Shown: positions 8,757 to 18,502 of the stretch, in pieces | Layout: every line of letters starts with the position of its first letter | Numbering within the stretch: position 1 is the stretch's first letter | Source: Symbiopectobacterium purcellii | GTDB lineage: Bacteria > Pseudomonadota > Gammaproteobacteria > Enterobacterales > Enterobacteriaceae | DNA length: 64,000 nucleotides | Direction: 5' to 3' | NCBI RefSeq assembly: GCF_019797845.1 | Contig: NZ_CP081864.1 | Location: forward strand, 2,232,001-2,296,000 | Notes under the pieces: generated by a model | Database searches by the model: none | Seen by the model: only the letters and a program-made list of their open reading frames with translations | Told to the model about the DNA's origin: nothing | Position numbers and translations under genes: made by a program

Positions 8757-8833
8757 GTTTATAACCCCAAAAGAGCGCTTACCCGCGCAACGCGCGGCGG
8801 CGCATTGTATCATATTTTGAAATAACCGACGTG

Positions 8834-8880
8834 CCCACTGCCGATGCGGCCCCAAGGGCCGTGAGAGACAGCACAGTGGG
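8834..8880 (-). other. Two-tier inverted repeat upstream of tdk
   Basis: An outer pair CCCACTG (8834-8840) with CAGTGGG (8874-8880) encloses an inner hairpin CGGCCC (8847-8852) and GGGCCG (8856-8861) with a CAA loop. It is 78-124 bases upstream of the tdk start, within the likely leader. No T run follows on either strand, so it is not a simple terminator. Function unknown. Confidence 0.5.
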
Positions 8881-9375
8881 ATAACAACGCCATCACCGCC
8901 GCAATGGCGTGGGTAATCGGGGTATATAAAGCAATGGGCAATTGCGAAAATTCCTATACAGAGGAAAACATTAACAGCATGAGCGATATTTAGCGTAAAT
9001 AATTAGCATTGTATGATATCGGTCAGAAAGGCATGGAATCGCCCTCTTCAGCGTAAGGGAACGAGTAACTTGATTTGTGTTTATCGACACCGCCAACCTG
9101 ACAACCGGTAAACGTTACCGGGTATAAAAAATGCTTATATCGCTCTCTGTCCACATCACCGTTGACCGTTTTAACGCTGCGCCCAGAGTAATACTCAAGT
9201 AACAGGTATTTCATTTGTTAACACCGCAGTTTTATTTACCCCAGCGGCAACGTGATATCGGTTTTAAAAACGCCATTTTTTAACAATCTTACAAATTTGA
9301 CTATTGCAGAAAATAAAATAGCCATCTATTATCACCCTACATACGCCACCAATAATATTATTTGAGATTATCACA
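8881..9375. other. Intergenic region between tdk and hns
   Basis: About 500 bases, increasingly AT-rich toward hns (A and T tracts at 9265-9375), as expected for the curved, H-NS-autoregulated hns promoter. A 63-codon minus-strand frame at 9023-9214 has no clear ribosome binding site and no recognised relative; I do not annotate it as a gene. Confidence 0.5.
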
Positions 9376-9783
9376 ATGAGCGAAGCACTAAAGGTTCTAA
9401 ACAACATCCGTACTCTGCGCGCCCAAGCGAGAGAATGCAGCCTGGATACTTTGGAAGAAATGCTGGAAAAACTGGAAGTCGTTGTCAATGAGCGTCGTGA
9501 CGAAGATAATCAGGCTCAGGCAGAAATCGAAGAACGTACCCGTAAATTACAACAATATCGTGATATGTTGATTGCTGATGGCATCGACCCGAATGAACTG
9601 TTGCAATCTTTGGGTGCAGCAAAAACACCGGGCAAAAGCAAACGCGCCGCACGCCCTGCAAAATATCAATATACCGATGAAAACGGCGAAGCAAGAACGT
9701 GGACTGGCCAAGGCCGCACCCCTGCCGTGATCAAGAAAGCCATTGAAGAGCAAGGTAAATCGCTGGACGATTTCCTGCTGTAA
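9376..9783 (+). CDS. hns: Nucleoid protein H-NS
   Basis: 135-residue xenogeneic silencer that coats AT-rich DNA. It has an N-terminal helical dimerisation region ([20 protein letters not shown]), a coiled linker, and a C-terminal DNA-binding domain with TWTGQGRTP, the AT-hook-like loop with the QGR core. Length is close to the 137 of E. coli. Divergent from tdk and convergent with galU, as in E. coli. A long AT-rich upstream region suggests autoregulation. It is probably relevant to silencing the AT-rich accessory genes near 49 kb. Confidence 0.98.
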   Translation: MSEALKVLNNIRTLRAQARECSLDTLEEMLEKLEVVVNERRDEDNQAQAEIEERTRKLQQYRDMLIADGIDPNELLQSLGAAKTPGKSKRAARPAKYQYTDENGEARTWTGQGRTPAVIKKAIEEQGKSLDDFLL

Positions 9784-9814
9784 TTCCCAATCGGAATTCT
9801 TGTGCTTATTTAAC

Positions 9815-9841
9815 AAAAAACCCCGTTTAACGGGGTTTTTT
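9815..9841. terminator. Bidirectional terminator between hns and galU
   Basis: A6, then CCCCG-TTTAA-CGGGG (9821-9835), then T6. The flanking A and T runs let it act on both converging transcripts. Confidence 0.9.
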
Positions 9842-9897
9842 ATATCCATTTTTCGTGACGCTCCGCGAACCACAAGGCAAAGCGCCATCGAATCAGG

Positions 9898-10812
9898 TTA
9901 TTTCACATCATTTTCATTAACGGTTTCATTAAGCCATGCAGCAAAATCATTACCCAGCGTATTGTGACGCAGGCCGTATTCTACAAATGCACGCATGTAA
10001 CCCAATTTGTTTCCGCAGTCGTGACTGCCCCCTTTAAGGTGGTAAGCCTCTACGGTTTCTTTTTCCATCAACATGGCAATGGCATCCGTTAACTGGATTT
10101 CATTACCCGCTCCCGGCGGTGTTTTTTCCAGCAGAGACCAAATATCAGCCGATAGCACATAGCGACCGACAATGGCCAAATTGGACGGTGCCTCTGACGC
10201 CTTGGGTTTTTCCACGACGCCCACCATTGGCGCACTGTCGCCCGGCTGTAATGTTTGCCCTTTGCAGTCAACAACACCATAGCTGCTGACTTCTTCAACC
10301 GGTTCAACCATAATTTGGCTATGACCCGTTTCAGAAAAACGCGCCAGCATTTCACTCAGGTTGTCTTTTTTCAGGTTGGATTCAAATTCATCAATGATAA
10401 CGTCGGGCAAAATAACGGCGACCGGCTCATCCCCGACTAACGGGTGTGCGCACATCACAGCGTGTCCCAACCCTTTTGCCAACCCCTGACGCACTTGCAT
10501 GATGGTGACGTGCTTCGGGCAAATAGACTGAACTTCTTCCAACAATTGGCGTTTAACACGCTTCTCCAATATCGCTTCCAGCTCAAAACTGGTATCGAAG
10601 TGGTTTTCAATAGAATTCTTAGATGAGTGTGTAACTAAAATAATTTCGTTCAAGCCTGCGGCGATACACTCATTGACGACGTATTGAATGAGCGGCTTAT
10701 CAACCAGCGGCAACATTTCTTTTGGAATCGCTTTTGTTGCCGGCAGCATCCGAGTCCCTAGCCCTGCGACGGGGATGACCGCTTTTCTAACTTTTTTATT
10801 CACCGTTGACAT
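9898..10812 (-). CDS. galU: UTP-glucose-1-phosphate uridylyltransferase
   Basis: Makes UDP-glucose from UTP and glucose-1-phosphate, the precursor for lipopolysaccharide core, capsule and trehalose. Start chosen at ATG 10812 ([17 protein letters not shown]) with AGAGG seven bases upstream; the frame is open 41 codons further but that part is not conserved. Nucleotidyltransferase motif [19 protein letters not shown] is at residues 18-36. 304 residues against 302 in E. coli. Followed by rssB on the same strand side, as in E. coli. Confidence 0.97.
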   Translation of the reverse strand: MSTVNKKVRKAVIPVAGLGTRMLPATKAIPKEMLPLVDKPLIQYVVNECIAAGLNEIILVTHSSKNSIENHFDTSFELEAILEKRVKRQLLEEVQSICPKHVTIMQVRQGLAKGLGHAVMCAHPLVGDEPVAVILPDVIIDEFESNLKKDNLSEMLARFSETGHSQIMVEPVEEVSSYGVVDCKGQTLQPGDSAPMVGVVEKPKASEAPSNLAIVGRYVLSADIWSLLEKTPPGAGNEIQLTDAIAMLMEKETVEAYHLKGGSHDCGNKLGYMRAFVEYGLRHNTLGNDFAAWLNETVNENDVK

Positions 10813-11048
10813 AACAACCTCTGATATACCGTTCAAATAATGAACTTTATTGCCGGGTTTAATTCGGGATACACCAGCCTGCTCGGCCAGAGACGACACC
10901 CGGTAAACGCGATGGCTATGATAAAAATAAAACAACGCTTTATATAGTAGGAAATAAAAATTAATTTCGAAAGCGAAGAGTATGCAACAAATTGCATGAT
11001 GAGCGCCTATCAGACTATTCCGTAGGCCTCATCACACTGCGTTGGCAT

Positions 11049-12065
11049 TCAATCTGCTGATAACATCAGTCGTAAGCGTCCACCGCGTCCCCATACCTGA
11101 CATTCAAAAGCGGAGCACTCATGGTTTAATTGGTTAAGATATGCTCCATCGAGGGTGCCGAGTGGAATACCATTGTTTAACACCAACTGCTCCTCTCCCG
11201 CGTTCAGCATGGCATGCAAACCGGCTGAAATAAGAATGAGTCGTTGCAATCCTCGGTGATAGTAGCCCACTAGCAACGGGAAACGCCCATTAAGATTGGC
11301 CTGACGCAGCAATTGATTGACCTGTCGCAGCAATACAGGCAATTCAGGTAGACGGTGTTGCTGATTAGCCAGATGCTCTTGCAACAATCCGTTAAACAGT
11401 GTGCGCAGCAGCAAAGCCGCCAGCGTGCCGTTATTATTAGCGGCTTGTGTCACATCAAGACAATAGAACGCCAAATCATCATCAGACAATGCGGCAATAT
11501 CCAGTACCAAACCCGGCTGCTCTAATGACGTCAATTGGCGGTAACGCACGCTGCAACCTGCTATTTTTTGATGCACCGGCGGCTGTAGCTGCGCCAGCAG
11601 TTTATTAACAGCATCTGGCGATTGATTGAGTGAATCCATATCCTCCATCAACTGCTCAACTTCACTCAGTTGAGAAGTAAACATGTCGGGATACATGCAG
11701 GTCATCACGGCCTCGCGCAAGCGCGCATAATCGCGGATAGGCTTAAGCATCACATCCTGTACGCCCAGACGCAGCACTTTGGCGACATCCCCCATCTGGC
11801 TGGTAGCAGACACCACCAGAATGGGCGTGCGATTATCTTGCAACCTGAGCGTTTCAACGAACTCAATGCCCCCCATCAGTGGCATTTCCAAATCGCACAC
11901 GATCAAATCAGGGTGATAGCCTTGCATTACGGCCAATGCATCCACCCCATTGACAGCTTCACGCACAGACGCACCCAGCGATGTCAGATAGCCAGCGATC
12001 ACGGAACGAAATACCGCCTCATCTTCAACAATCAATATGTGCTTATCTGTTAATGGCTGCCCCAT
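11049..12065 (-). CDS. rssB: Response regulator RssB (RpoS adaptor)
   Basis: Binds sigma S and delivers it to ClpXP. N-terminal receiver domain has D58 in PDLIVCDLEMP, acidic residues EDE near 15, and LKPIRD with the conserved Lys. The C-terminal PP2C-like domain lacks phosphatase motifs, typical of RssB. ATG at 12065 (MGQPLTDKH) is preferred over ATG 12077 because GAGG lies ten bases before it and it aligns with the E. coli start. 338 residues, E. coli 337. Confidence 0.95.
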   Translation of the reverse strand: MGQPLTDKHILIVEDEAVFRSVIAGYLTSLGASVREAVNGVDALAVMQGYHPDLIVCDLEMPLMGGIEFVETLRLQDNRTPILVVSATSQMGDVAKVLRLGVQDVMLKPIRDYARLREAVMTCMYPDMFTSQLSEVEQLMEDMDSLNQSPDAVNKLLAQLQPPVHQKIAGCSVRYRQLTSLEQPGLVLDIAALSDDDLAFYCLDVTQAANNNGTLAALLLRTLFNGLLQEHLANQQHRLPELPVLLRQVNQLLRQANLNGRFPLLVGYYHRGLQRLILISAGLHAMLNAGEEQLVLNNGIPLGTLDGAYLNQLNHECSAFECQVWGRGGRLRLMLSAD

Positions 12066-12176
12066 TGATGACCTCATACGTCAACTTCATGCATATTCCC
12101 TCGCGTTGTTCGGCCTTAACCCCTGCCACTCCACACTTTTACCCTTTTTGACACTTATCAGGCGCCGCGTTTCGCA

Positions 12177-13091
12177 TTAGCCTGCGTCTCGGTTTACCAG
12201 CAGTTGCAATTCATCCTGCTTTTTCTCAACGGCCAGTCGCCCTGCCGCAATCGCCTCATGCGCGCGATGAAAATCCAGCGTGGCGATTTGTGGACAATAG
12301 GGCTGCACCACCACATCAGGCGGGTCGCCAGCCATACGATGCATTTTTAAACGGTTTTCCAGCACCTGAATGGAGGCCGTCATGATATCCATCGCGGAAG
12401 GTGCACGGTTGGCACGCTGACGCTGCAACCCCATGGACAAGCGCTGCCGAAGCTTGTGCTGCCAGTTGAGCGGCGTCGAATCCGCATGCGTCTCCTCAGC
12501 CATCGCGGCCACCGACAGCATGTCGTCATGCCCCAGCGTGGCGTTATGCTGCAAATCCACGGCAATTACCACGTCAGCGCCCAGTGCGCGTGCCAGAGAA
12601 ACAGGCACCGGGTTCACCACTGCACCATCAACCAACCAATAGTCATTGTGTCGCACCGGTGCGAGCAATCCCGGCATGCTGCATGAAGCGCGGATCGCAT
12701 GGTGCAGATCGCCCTCGGTAAGCCACAGTTCTCGCGCTGTTGTCAGGTTGGTAGCCACCGCACCGAACTTGATAGCACACTCCTCTATCTGCTGGGTACG
12801 CAAGATGTGTCGTACCTGATTAAATACCCGATCGCCACGCAGTAACCCACCCCGCTGCCAAGATAGATCCATCAGGCGAATCACATCCCAATGATGAAAC
12901 CCACTCACCCAGCGCGCCATGGCATTCAGTCGGTTAGTCGCATAAGCCGCACCCACTAAAGCGCCTACAGAGCAACCGGCTACCACATCGACCACAATAC
13001 CCATTTCAGTCAATGCCTGAATGACACCAATATGGGCCCATCCTTTTGCCGCGCCCGATCCCAGCGCCAGGCCAATCTTTCTTTGCCTCAT
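12177..13091 (-). CDS. rssA: Patatin-like protein RssA
   Basis: Predicted serine acyl hydrolase of the patatin family. GGxG-type oxyanion region near LGSGAAKG (9-16), nucleophile motif GCSVG with S41, and catalytic DGA with D155. 304 residues. It precedes rssB on the same strand with about 110 bases between, as in the enteric rssAB pair. Its physiological substrate is not established. Confidence 0.93.
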   Translation of the reverse strand: MRQRKIGLALGSGAAKGWAHIGVIQALTEMGIVVDVVAGCSVGALVGAAYATNRLNAMARWVSGFHHWDVIRLMDLSWQRGGLLRGDRVFNQVRHILRTQQIEECAIKFGAVATNLTTARELWLTEGDLHHAIRASCSMPGLLAPVRHNDYWLVDGAVVNPVPVSLARALGADVVIAVDLQHNATLGHDDMLSVAAMAEETHADSTPLNWQHKLRQRLSMGLQRQRANRAPSAMDIMTASIQVLENRLKMHRMAGDPPDVVVQPYCPQIATLDFHRAHEAIAAGRLAVEKKQDELQLLVNRDAG

Positions 13092-13242
13092 GATATCCTT
13101 CTCATCTCGCTATTCATTTTAGCGTACATTGCCACTCACCGAGATTGTTAGGTAACATATCGCCACGACGTTGAGTTATTTTCACGCAAATATCGATATT
13201 TTTTAATTTTTTTTACTATTGGCAATACACCCAGGAGTCACC

Positions 13243-13713
13243 GTGCCGCAAAGCTGTCCCTGCGGGAGTGGTAAGCAGTATACCGCATGCTGCCTTCCCT
13301 ATCTGCAACGCACCGACATCGCACCAACGCCAGAAGCATTAATGCGTTCACGCTATTGTGCGTACGTAGCCCATGACGTTGATTATCTTATTGCTACCTG
13401 GGACCCTGCGCTTCAACCTGAAAAATGGCGGGCTTCAATCGCCGAAAGCGCCCAGGATACGCAGTGGCAACGCTTGAACGTGCTGGCTACCAGCCCAGGA
13501 CGCGATGCGGATGAAGGATATGTCGAATTCGCTGCGCGCTATACCGACACCGCGCAGCCAGAGCGCACATCGCTGATGCGCGAACGCTCACGCTTCCTTC
13601 GCCGCCTCGATCGCTGGTACTATGTGGATGGCGTACATCTGCAAACTGGCAGAAACGATCGCTGTCCATGCGGTTCGGACAAAAAATACAAACAGTGCTG
13701 CGGGCGAAGATAG
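13243..13713 (+). CDS. ychJ: YchJ, UPF0225 SEC-C motif protein
   Basis: 156 residues with two zinc-binding SEC-C motifs, one at each end: CPCGSGKQYTACC near the N-terminus and CPCGSDKKYKQCC at the C-terminus. Start is GTG 13243 with AGGAG seven bases upstream, which gives the family start; an upstream TTG in frame is not supported. A small cytosolic protein of unknown function. Divergent from rssA, as in E. coli. Confidence 0.93.
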   Translation: MPQSCPCGSGKQYTACCLPYLQRTDIAPTPEALMRSRYCAYVAHDVDYLIATWDPALQPEKWRASIAESAQDTQWQRLNVLATSPGRDADEGYVEFAARYTDTAQPERTSLMRERSRFLRRLDRWYYVDGVHLQTGRNDRCPCGSDKKYKQCCGRR

Positions 13714-13838
13714 GCGCGTAGTGTAAGGCAAAAAATGTAACCCGGTGGCATGCTTCCCCTTATCGCGGCGATAAAACGCACGAACGTGGCAGCTTTCGGG
13801 GATGATGACAGACGAATTTGGACAGGGTTCTTATTTCC

Positions 13839-14702
13839 ATGCAATCCCAAACGATGCAATCTCAGGCAATACAACGAAAAGTGTTGCGTACTATTTGCCC
13901 CGATGCGAAGGGGCTTATCGCGAAAATTACCAATATCTGCTACAAGCATGAATTAAACATTGTGCAGAACAATGAATTTGTCGATCACCGCACCGGGCGC
14001 TTTTTCATGCGTACTGAATTAGAAGGGATCTTCAATGACACGACGCTGCTGGCGGATTTGGACGGCGCGCTGCCGGAAGGTTCCGTGCGTGAACTGAGCG
14101 ATGCGGGCCGTCGTCGCATCGTGGTTCTGGTCACCAAAGAGGCGCATTGTCTGGGCGATTTGCTGATGAAGAGCGCCTACGGTGGCCTGGATGTTGAGAT
14201 TGCCGCCGTGATTGGCAACCACGATACCTTGCAGACGCTGGTTGAGCGTTTTGATATCCCGTTCCATCTGGTGAGCCATGAAGGGCTTTCGCGCGAAGCA
14301 CACGACCAGCTGATGATTGAGCAGATTGACGCCTACAAACCGGATTATGTGGTATTGGCCAAATACATGCGCGTATTGACGCCTGCTTTTGTGCAGCACT
14401 ATCCGAATCAGGTGATCAACATCCACCACTCGTTCCTGCCAGCATTCATCGGTGCGCGTCCCTATCATCAGGCCTATGAGCGCGGCGTGAAGATTATCGG
14501 TGCGACTGCCCACTATGTGAACGATAGCCTGGATGAAGGTCCGATCATTATGCAGGATGTGATCAACGTCGATCACACCTATACCGCCGATGACATGATG
14601 CGTGCAGGCCGCGACGTCGAGAAAAACGTCCTTAGCCGCGCCCTGTACCGCGTGCTGGCGCAGCGGGTTTTCGTTTACGGTAATCGCACCATTATTCTTT
14701 AA
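13839..14702 (+). CDS. purU: Formyltetrahydrofolate deformylase
   Basis: Hydrolyses 10-formyl-THF to formate and THF, supplying formate for PurT and balancing one-carbon pools. N-terminal ACT domain (VLRTICPDAKGLIAKITNIC) then formyltransferase-like domain with INIHHSFLPAF (catalytic His) and DEGPIIMQD (catalytic Asp). ATG 13839 gives 287 residues against 280 in E. coli; an internal ATG at codon 6 is also possible, and the frame starts earlier still at 13818. It is followed by tRNA-Tyr, as purU is by tyrTV in E. coli. Confidence 0.95.
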   Translation: MQSQTMQSQAIQRKVLRTICPDAKGLIAKITNICYKHELNIVQNNEFVDHRTGRFFMRTELEGIFNDTTLLADLDGALPEGSVRELSDAGRRRIVVLVTKEAHCLGDLLMKSAYGGLDVEIAAVIGNHDTLQTLVERFDIPFHLVSHEGLSREAHDQLMIEQIDAYKPDYVVLAKYMRVLTPAFVQHYPNQVINIHHSFLPAFIGARPYHQAYERGVKIIGATAHYVNDSLDEGPIIMQDVINVDHTYTADDMMRAGRDVEKNVLSRALYRVLAQRVFVYGNRTIIL

Positions 14703-14789
14703 GCCGCTGTTTTTCCACTCAACGCTGAGTGGAAAATCCGCAAGGCGTGTGAAAAAACGGCAAACAAACGCCTTTTTTTGCCTTCAGGC

Positions 14790-14817
14790 TTTACAGGGGC
14801 GCCGCATTTGATATGAT
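14790..14817 (+). promoter_or_regulatory. Promoter of tRNA-Tyr
   Basis: TTTACA (14790-14795), 16-bp spacer, TATGAT (14812-14817), then a GC-rich discriminator GCGCCCCGC. Such a discriminator is typical of stable-RNA promoters under stringent control. The mature tRNA begins about 40 bases downstream. Confidence 0.7.
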
Positions 14818-14858
14818 GCGCCCCGCTTACCAAGAAAGCGCACAATCAGTTAGGCCAT

Positions 14859-14943
<85 letters not shown>

Positions 14944-15034
14944 TCTAGCAACGCCTGTTGCACCCGTTTATCTCTCTCGTTTATCCTAATTCCTGTTCGC
15001 ACCTGACGTTCACGCCCTATCCTTCTAACGCTTT

Positions 15035-15098
15035 TTGTTCATGGTGTTTACCATACTCTTTTTTACACACAAAAGAGTATGGTAAACACCATGAACAA
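15035..15098. repeat. Perfect 28-bp inverted repeat at the 3' end of an MFS gene
   Basis: The 28 bases at 15035-15062 are the exact reverse complement of 15071-15098, with an 8-base spacer. The right arm is coding (last codons of the MFS gene) and the spacer holds its TAA stop. No T run follows on the minus strand, so it is not a usual intrinsic terminator. Confidence 0.95.
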
Positions 15099-16226
15099 GG
15101 TCAGCACGGCCAGTGTAACCAGCGTCAAATCCGCCCCGATAAATCCCAGAGAATATCCGGCCACCAGGCTACCAACGCCAGCGCTGATTTTCACCAACGT
15201 CCCGCTCACCGCAGAAATCCTTGCCGCCAGTTTGAGCGGCATCTCCTGAAGGGTGAATACGTTATAACTGACATTCCATATCCCCCCCATGATGGCTTTA
15301 AAGACAAACAGCACAAAAATCGACACCGGATCGGTAAAGACGAGAAACCCACAGAAAATCAGCACGCGAGCCAGATTGACAATGAGAACCAACTGCCTGA
15401 GCGACAATAGGTTAATCACTTTGCGTGAAATAAAGCTGCCGATAAGACCGCCCGCCCCCAGACCAGAAAGCACCAGGCCGGTTATTTCAAAGGCGGTATT
15501 TTGTGCTTTCAGGCTCCATATCACCGTCAGATAGAGAATAGGATGTAAAAAATTGTTAAGCGCGGTCAGTGCAACGATGACGCTAAACAATTTATTGTCG
15601 CGCAACCAGCGAAATGCCTGTTGGATATCAGCGCCCACCGAGGAATGCGCAGCACGTGCTGTCGGGGGGGCATCAATACGCATCAGGAACAATAAGCACA
15701 CGGCTAACAGCGAAAAGAGCAGATTGACGGAATAGGGAAAGAAAATATTCACAGAGATCAGATAGCCGCACAATGCTGGCGCAACAAGCTGAACGGCTCG
15801 GGTTCTGATCTCGTAGGTTGACAAGGCTGACGTAGAGGCGTGTCCCTGAATCAGTCCCTTGATGACCACAGGTTCAGCCACTTCAGTAAACACGGTGAAT
15901 ATGCCATAAGCGAGTGAAACCGCCATAATCCACCAGAAGCTGGCATCGCGAAACAACATGAGCAACAGGATAAACAGCGCCAAACAGAAAATGCGCCCAC
16001 ACTCGCTGCATTTTAGCACGCTGATCTTGTTTGATTTTTCTATGAACGGTGATGATATTATTTTGATAAAAATCACCGGGCAATAAAAAGCAAACACACA
16101 CCAGCTTATCTGCACCGGGTCGAGGTTGAGACTCAACGCCAGCAAAGGTAGCGTGATGTGGTAAATTTCAATTCCCAGAAGTGAAAACGCAGAACTTGCG
16201 ACAAAAACGTTAAAATTGTTCTTCAT
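15063..16226 (-). CDS. MFS transporter, EntS-like exporter family
   Basis: 387 residues, about 12 hydrophobic spans, similar in character to MFS_3/EntS-type exporters of siderophores or drugs. Motif-A-like basic loop is weak (EKSNKISVLKCSECGR). Substrate not predictable from sequence. It does not belong to the core gene order and lies just downstream of a tRNA gene, a common acquisition site. The last eleven codons and stop are within a perfect inverted repeat, and the cytoplasmic tail is very short, so the original C-terminus may have been replaced. Confidence 0.8.
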   Translation of the reverse strand: MKNNFNVFVASSAFSLLGIEIYHITLPLLALSLNLDPVQISWCVFAFYCPVIFIKIISSPFIEKSNKISVLKCSECGRIFCLALFILLLMLFRDASFWWIMAVSLAYGIFTVFTEVAEPVVIKGLIQGHASTSALSTYEIRTRAVQLVAPALCGYLISVNIFFPYSVNLLFSLLAVCLLFLMRIDAPPTARAAHSSVGADIQQAFRWLRDNKLFSVIVALTALNNFLHPILYLTVIWSLKAQNTAFEITGLVLSGLGAGGLIGSFISRKVINLLSLRQLVLIVNLARVLIFCGFLVFTDPVSIFVLFVFKAIMGGIWNVSYNVFTLQEMPLKLAARISAVSGTLVKISAGVGSLVAGYSLGFIGADLTLVTLAVLTLFMVFTILFCV

Positions 16227-16330
16227 AGGGTCCTGGTAGCAGAATACGATCAGATCCGTCTGCCATAGTGTTATGAAGAAGCCACGTTACACCGTTTTGT
16301 GACCGATTACGGTGCGGTTCAGCACATCTC

Positions 16331-16957
16331 TCAGGCTTTTCCTTTCCAACTGCCCGGCGAGTAAGAAAACACCGGCAACTGCCATGACCAACGGATCGCC
16401 GCCAAACGCAGCGACAGCCCCAGCGTAAACGACACCAGCAGATTAATATCGTGGTTGATCTGTAACGCTTTCAGCCCGAGATACAGCAGCGCCACCAGCA
16501 GTGAGACGCTGGCATAGAGCTCTTTACGGAGTACCATCGGCGTACGGTTGCAAAAAATGTCGCGCAGAATACCGCCGAAGATCCCGGTGACAATCCCTGC
16601 CATAATGACCACGGTAAAGGAATAGTTCAGCTTCAGCGCCACATTGCAGCCGATAATGGTAAAGGCAATCAGCCCCATAGCGTCAAGGATCAGGAACAGT
16701 CGATGCAGGTGATGCATGATGCGGGCAATCACGATAGTGAACAGGTCTGCACCAATCGTCAGATAGATATAACCGGGGTGTTGCGTCCAGCCGATGGGAT
16801 AGTTGCCGAGCAGGATGTCACGAACGGTGCCACCGCCCAGTGCGGTGATAAAGGCGATCATCGCCACACCGAAAATATCCATGTTCCTGCGTCCGGCGGC
16901 CAATGCACCAGACATGCCTTCTGCGGTAATTGCGATCAGATAGATGTAAGTAAGCAC
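16331..16957 (-). CDS. TRIC-family glycine channel/transporter (YicG/YadS type)
   Basis: 208 residues with two repeats of three membrane spans, each with a glycine-rich kinked motif ([13 protein letters not shown] and [13 protein letters not shown]), diagnostic of the UPF0126/TRIC family. YicG and YadS of E. coli have been linked to glycine uptake. Start is GTG 16957 with AGGA ten bases upstream. It lies directly behind a tandem glycine riboswitch, which strongly supports glycine as substrate. Which paralogue it is cannot be settled here, so no symbol is given. Confidence 0.9.
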   Translation of the reverse strand: MLTYIYLIAITAEGMSGALAAGRRNMDIFGVAMIAFITALGGGTVRDILLGNYPIGWTQHPGYIYLTIGADLFTIVIARIMHHLHRLFLILDAMGLIAFTIIGCNVALKLNYSFTVVIMAGIVTGIFGGILRDIFCNRTPMVLRKELYASVSLLVALLYLGLKALQINHDINLLVSFTLGLSLRLAAIRWSWQLPVFSYSPGSWKGKA

Positions 16958-16978
16958 ACAAATTTTCCTGTGAAATGT

Positions 16979-17176
16979 GCCTCTCCCCCTGTCCGTTTTA
17001 CCTGAGAGTTTATGCAGCTTACGCCGCTTGCCCCTTCGGTGGGTGGCTACGCAGAAACAGCGCGCACACCGCTCTCAAGTCGGCGTATCAACAAAGTGCA
17101 GTAAGGTGGCCTGAGCGATTATGGGAGTTTGCGCCTTCGGCGGGTCGCGCGTTGCGCGGTCCTCTCTCCTGCGAGC
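16979..17176 (-). promoter_or_regulatory. Tandem glycine riboswitch
   Basis: On the minus strand two aptamers follow one another. Aptamer 1 (about 17176-17098) has GGAGAG, CCGCCGAAGGCGCAA, CTCAGGCC and ACTGC. Aptamer 2 (about 17076-16979) has GAGAGC, CACCGAAGGGGCAAG, CTCTCAGGTAAAACGGACAG and a closing GGGGGAGAGG. These are the conserved glycine-aptamer core segments in the right order, with a short linker. The switch ends about 20 bases before the GTG start of the TRIC gene. Confidence 0.93.
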
Positions 17177-17181
17177 TGCGA

Positions 17182-17210
17182 AGTATAAGGGCTTACTATC
17201 GCTACTTCAA
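17182..17210 (-). promoter_or_regulatory. Promoter of the glycine-riboswitch transcript
   Basis: On the minus strand TTGAAG (17210-17205), 17-bp spacer, TATACT (17187-17182). Initiation would fall near 17175, exactly at the first aptamer. Confidence 0.75.
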
Positions 17211-17322
17211 CCTTCCGTTCGCTCAACAGACCGCGATATCATCCGCCGGGCGCCTCTGGCGCGACCTTTGCCGGTTTTTTCTGATACCATCAGCGTCACA
17301 ATTTCCTGACATGGCAGTGACG

Positions 17323-18132
17323 ATGAAAGTTGTTTCTTTTAATATCGATGGGCTGCGTGCCCGCCCTCACCAACTGGCCGCTATCATCGCCCAGCATCAG
17401 CCGGATATCATTGGCTTGCAGGAAACCAAAGTACACGATGATATGTTTCCCTTCGAAGAGATACGCAAGCTGGGCTATCAGGTCTACTACTACGGGCAAA
17501 AAGGCCATTATGGCGTCGCGCTGCTGTGTAAAGAGACGCCGATTGCCGTGCGCTACGGCTTTCCCAGCGATGAACCCGATGCGCAGCGACGCATCATCAT
17601 GGCGGATTTCGCCACGCCCGCTGGCACGCTGACCGTTATCAATGGCTATTTCCCGCAGGGAGAGAGCCGCGACCACCCGGTGAAATTCCCGGCCAAAACG
17701 CGCTTTTATGCCGACTTGCAGACCTATCTGACGCAGCATCACACCCCGGAGCAACCGCTGATCGTCATGGGGGATATCAATATCAGCCCAACAGATCTGG
17801 ATATTGGCATTGGTGAAGAAAACCGTAAGCGCTGGCTGCGCACCGGTAAGTGTTCATTTTTACCCGAAGAACGTGAATGGATGGCGCGCCTGCTGGGATG
17901 GGGATTGGTCGATACCTTCCGCGCGCTGGCGCCAGACACTACCGACCGCTATTCCTGGTTTGACTACCGCTCTGCTGGTTTTGACGACAATCGCGGCCTG
18001 CGCATCGATGTGATCCTCGCCAGTCAGGCATTGGCGACGCACTGCACAGCAAGCGATATCGATTACGACATCCGCAGCATGGAAAAACCCTCTGACCACG
18101 CGCCGATTTGGGCCACGTTCACCGGGCTCTGA
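17323..18132 (+). CDS. xthA: Exonuclease III
   Basis: Major AP endonuclease and 3' exonuclease of base-excision repair. 269 residues from ATG 17323 ([15 protein letters not shown]); the long upstream frame crosses the riboswitch and is not coding. Motifs: [11 protein letters not shown] (metal-binding Glu), [21 protein letters not shown] (catalytic Asp and Asn), and the end motif [15 protein letters not shown] with the catalytic His. Residue 9 is Asp where E. coli has Asn in FNINGLRA, a mild change at a metal-binding neighbour. Divergent from the TRIC gene. Confidence 0.96.
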   Translation: MKVVSFNIDGLRARPHQLAAIIAQHQPDIIGLQETKVHDDMFPFEEIRKLGYQVYYYGQKGHYGVALLCKETPIAVRYGFPSDEPDAQRRIIMADFATPAGTLTVINGYFPQGESRDHPVKFPAKTRFYADLQTYLTQHHTPEQPLIVMGDINISPTDLDIGIGEENRKRWLRTGKCSFLPEEREWMARLLGWGLVDTFRALAPDTTDRYSWFDYRSAGFDDNRGLRIDVILASQALATHCTASDIDYDIRSMEKPSDHAPIWATFTGL

Positions 18133-18178
18133 CACCTTGCACGGGCAGCCGTTCACGACTGCCCTGTCGCTAATACCG

Positions 18179-18502
18179 TTACTGTTTCAGCACTTGCCAG
18201 ATCAGATTATTCGTCCCCAGCGTTTGCCTGTCACGCGTACACTGCAACAACACCCCTTCCGTTCGCACCACAGCGCCTTCCGTATAATTACGGTTCTCAA
18301 ACACGCAGCAACGCATACAGTTGTTTTGCGGCTCTCGCCGCGTCGAACCGTTGTTATCGCCCCAAATCACACTGGGCGGTACGCCAACCACGATATCCGT
18401 GTTGCCCCGCGAGGGCACGGGCAGGGTCGTCGCGGCAGATTGCGCCCACACGGGCAGAGAGACCAGCGCGCCGACAAACAACATCACCTGTGATGATTTC
18501 AT
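18179..18502 (-). CDS. ynjH: YnjH, DUF1496 periplasmic protein
   Basis: 107 residues with a signal peptide ending near VWAQSAA. The DUF1496 core has the Cys-rich [19 protein letters not shown] and GVLLQC. Function unknown; the conserved cysteines suggest disulfides or metal binding in the periplasm. Overlaps the topB stop by four bases, so it is probably co-transcribed with topB. Slightly longer than the E. coli 90-residue form because of the mature N-terminus. Confidence 0.88.
   Translation of the reverse strand: MKSSQVMLFVGALVSLPVWAQSAATTLPVPSRGNTDIVVGVPPSVIWGDNNGSTRREPQNNCMRCCVFENRNYTEGAVVRTEGVLLQCTRDRQTLGTNNLIWQVLKQ

Noticed and set aside
9023-9214. 63-codon minus-strand ORF between tdk and hns
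   Set aside because: No ribosome binding site, no recognised relative; it lies in the hns promoter region.
14944-15034. Second tRNA-Tyr copy as in the E. coli tandem
   Set aside because: The sequence after the single tRNA has no tRNA-like fold, only a short GCAAC/GTTGC hairpin.
16975-17322. Long upstream extension of the xthA frame
   Set aside because: It crosses the glycine riboswitch and its promoter; exonuclease III begins at MKVVSFN.
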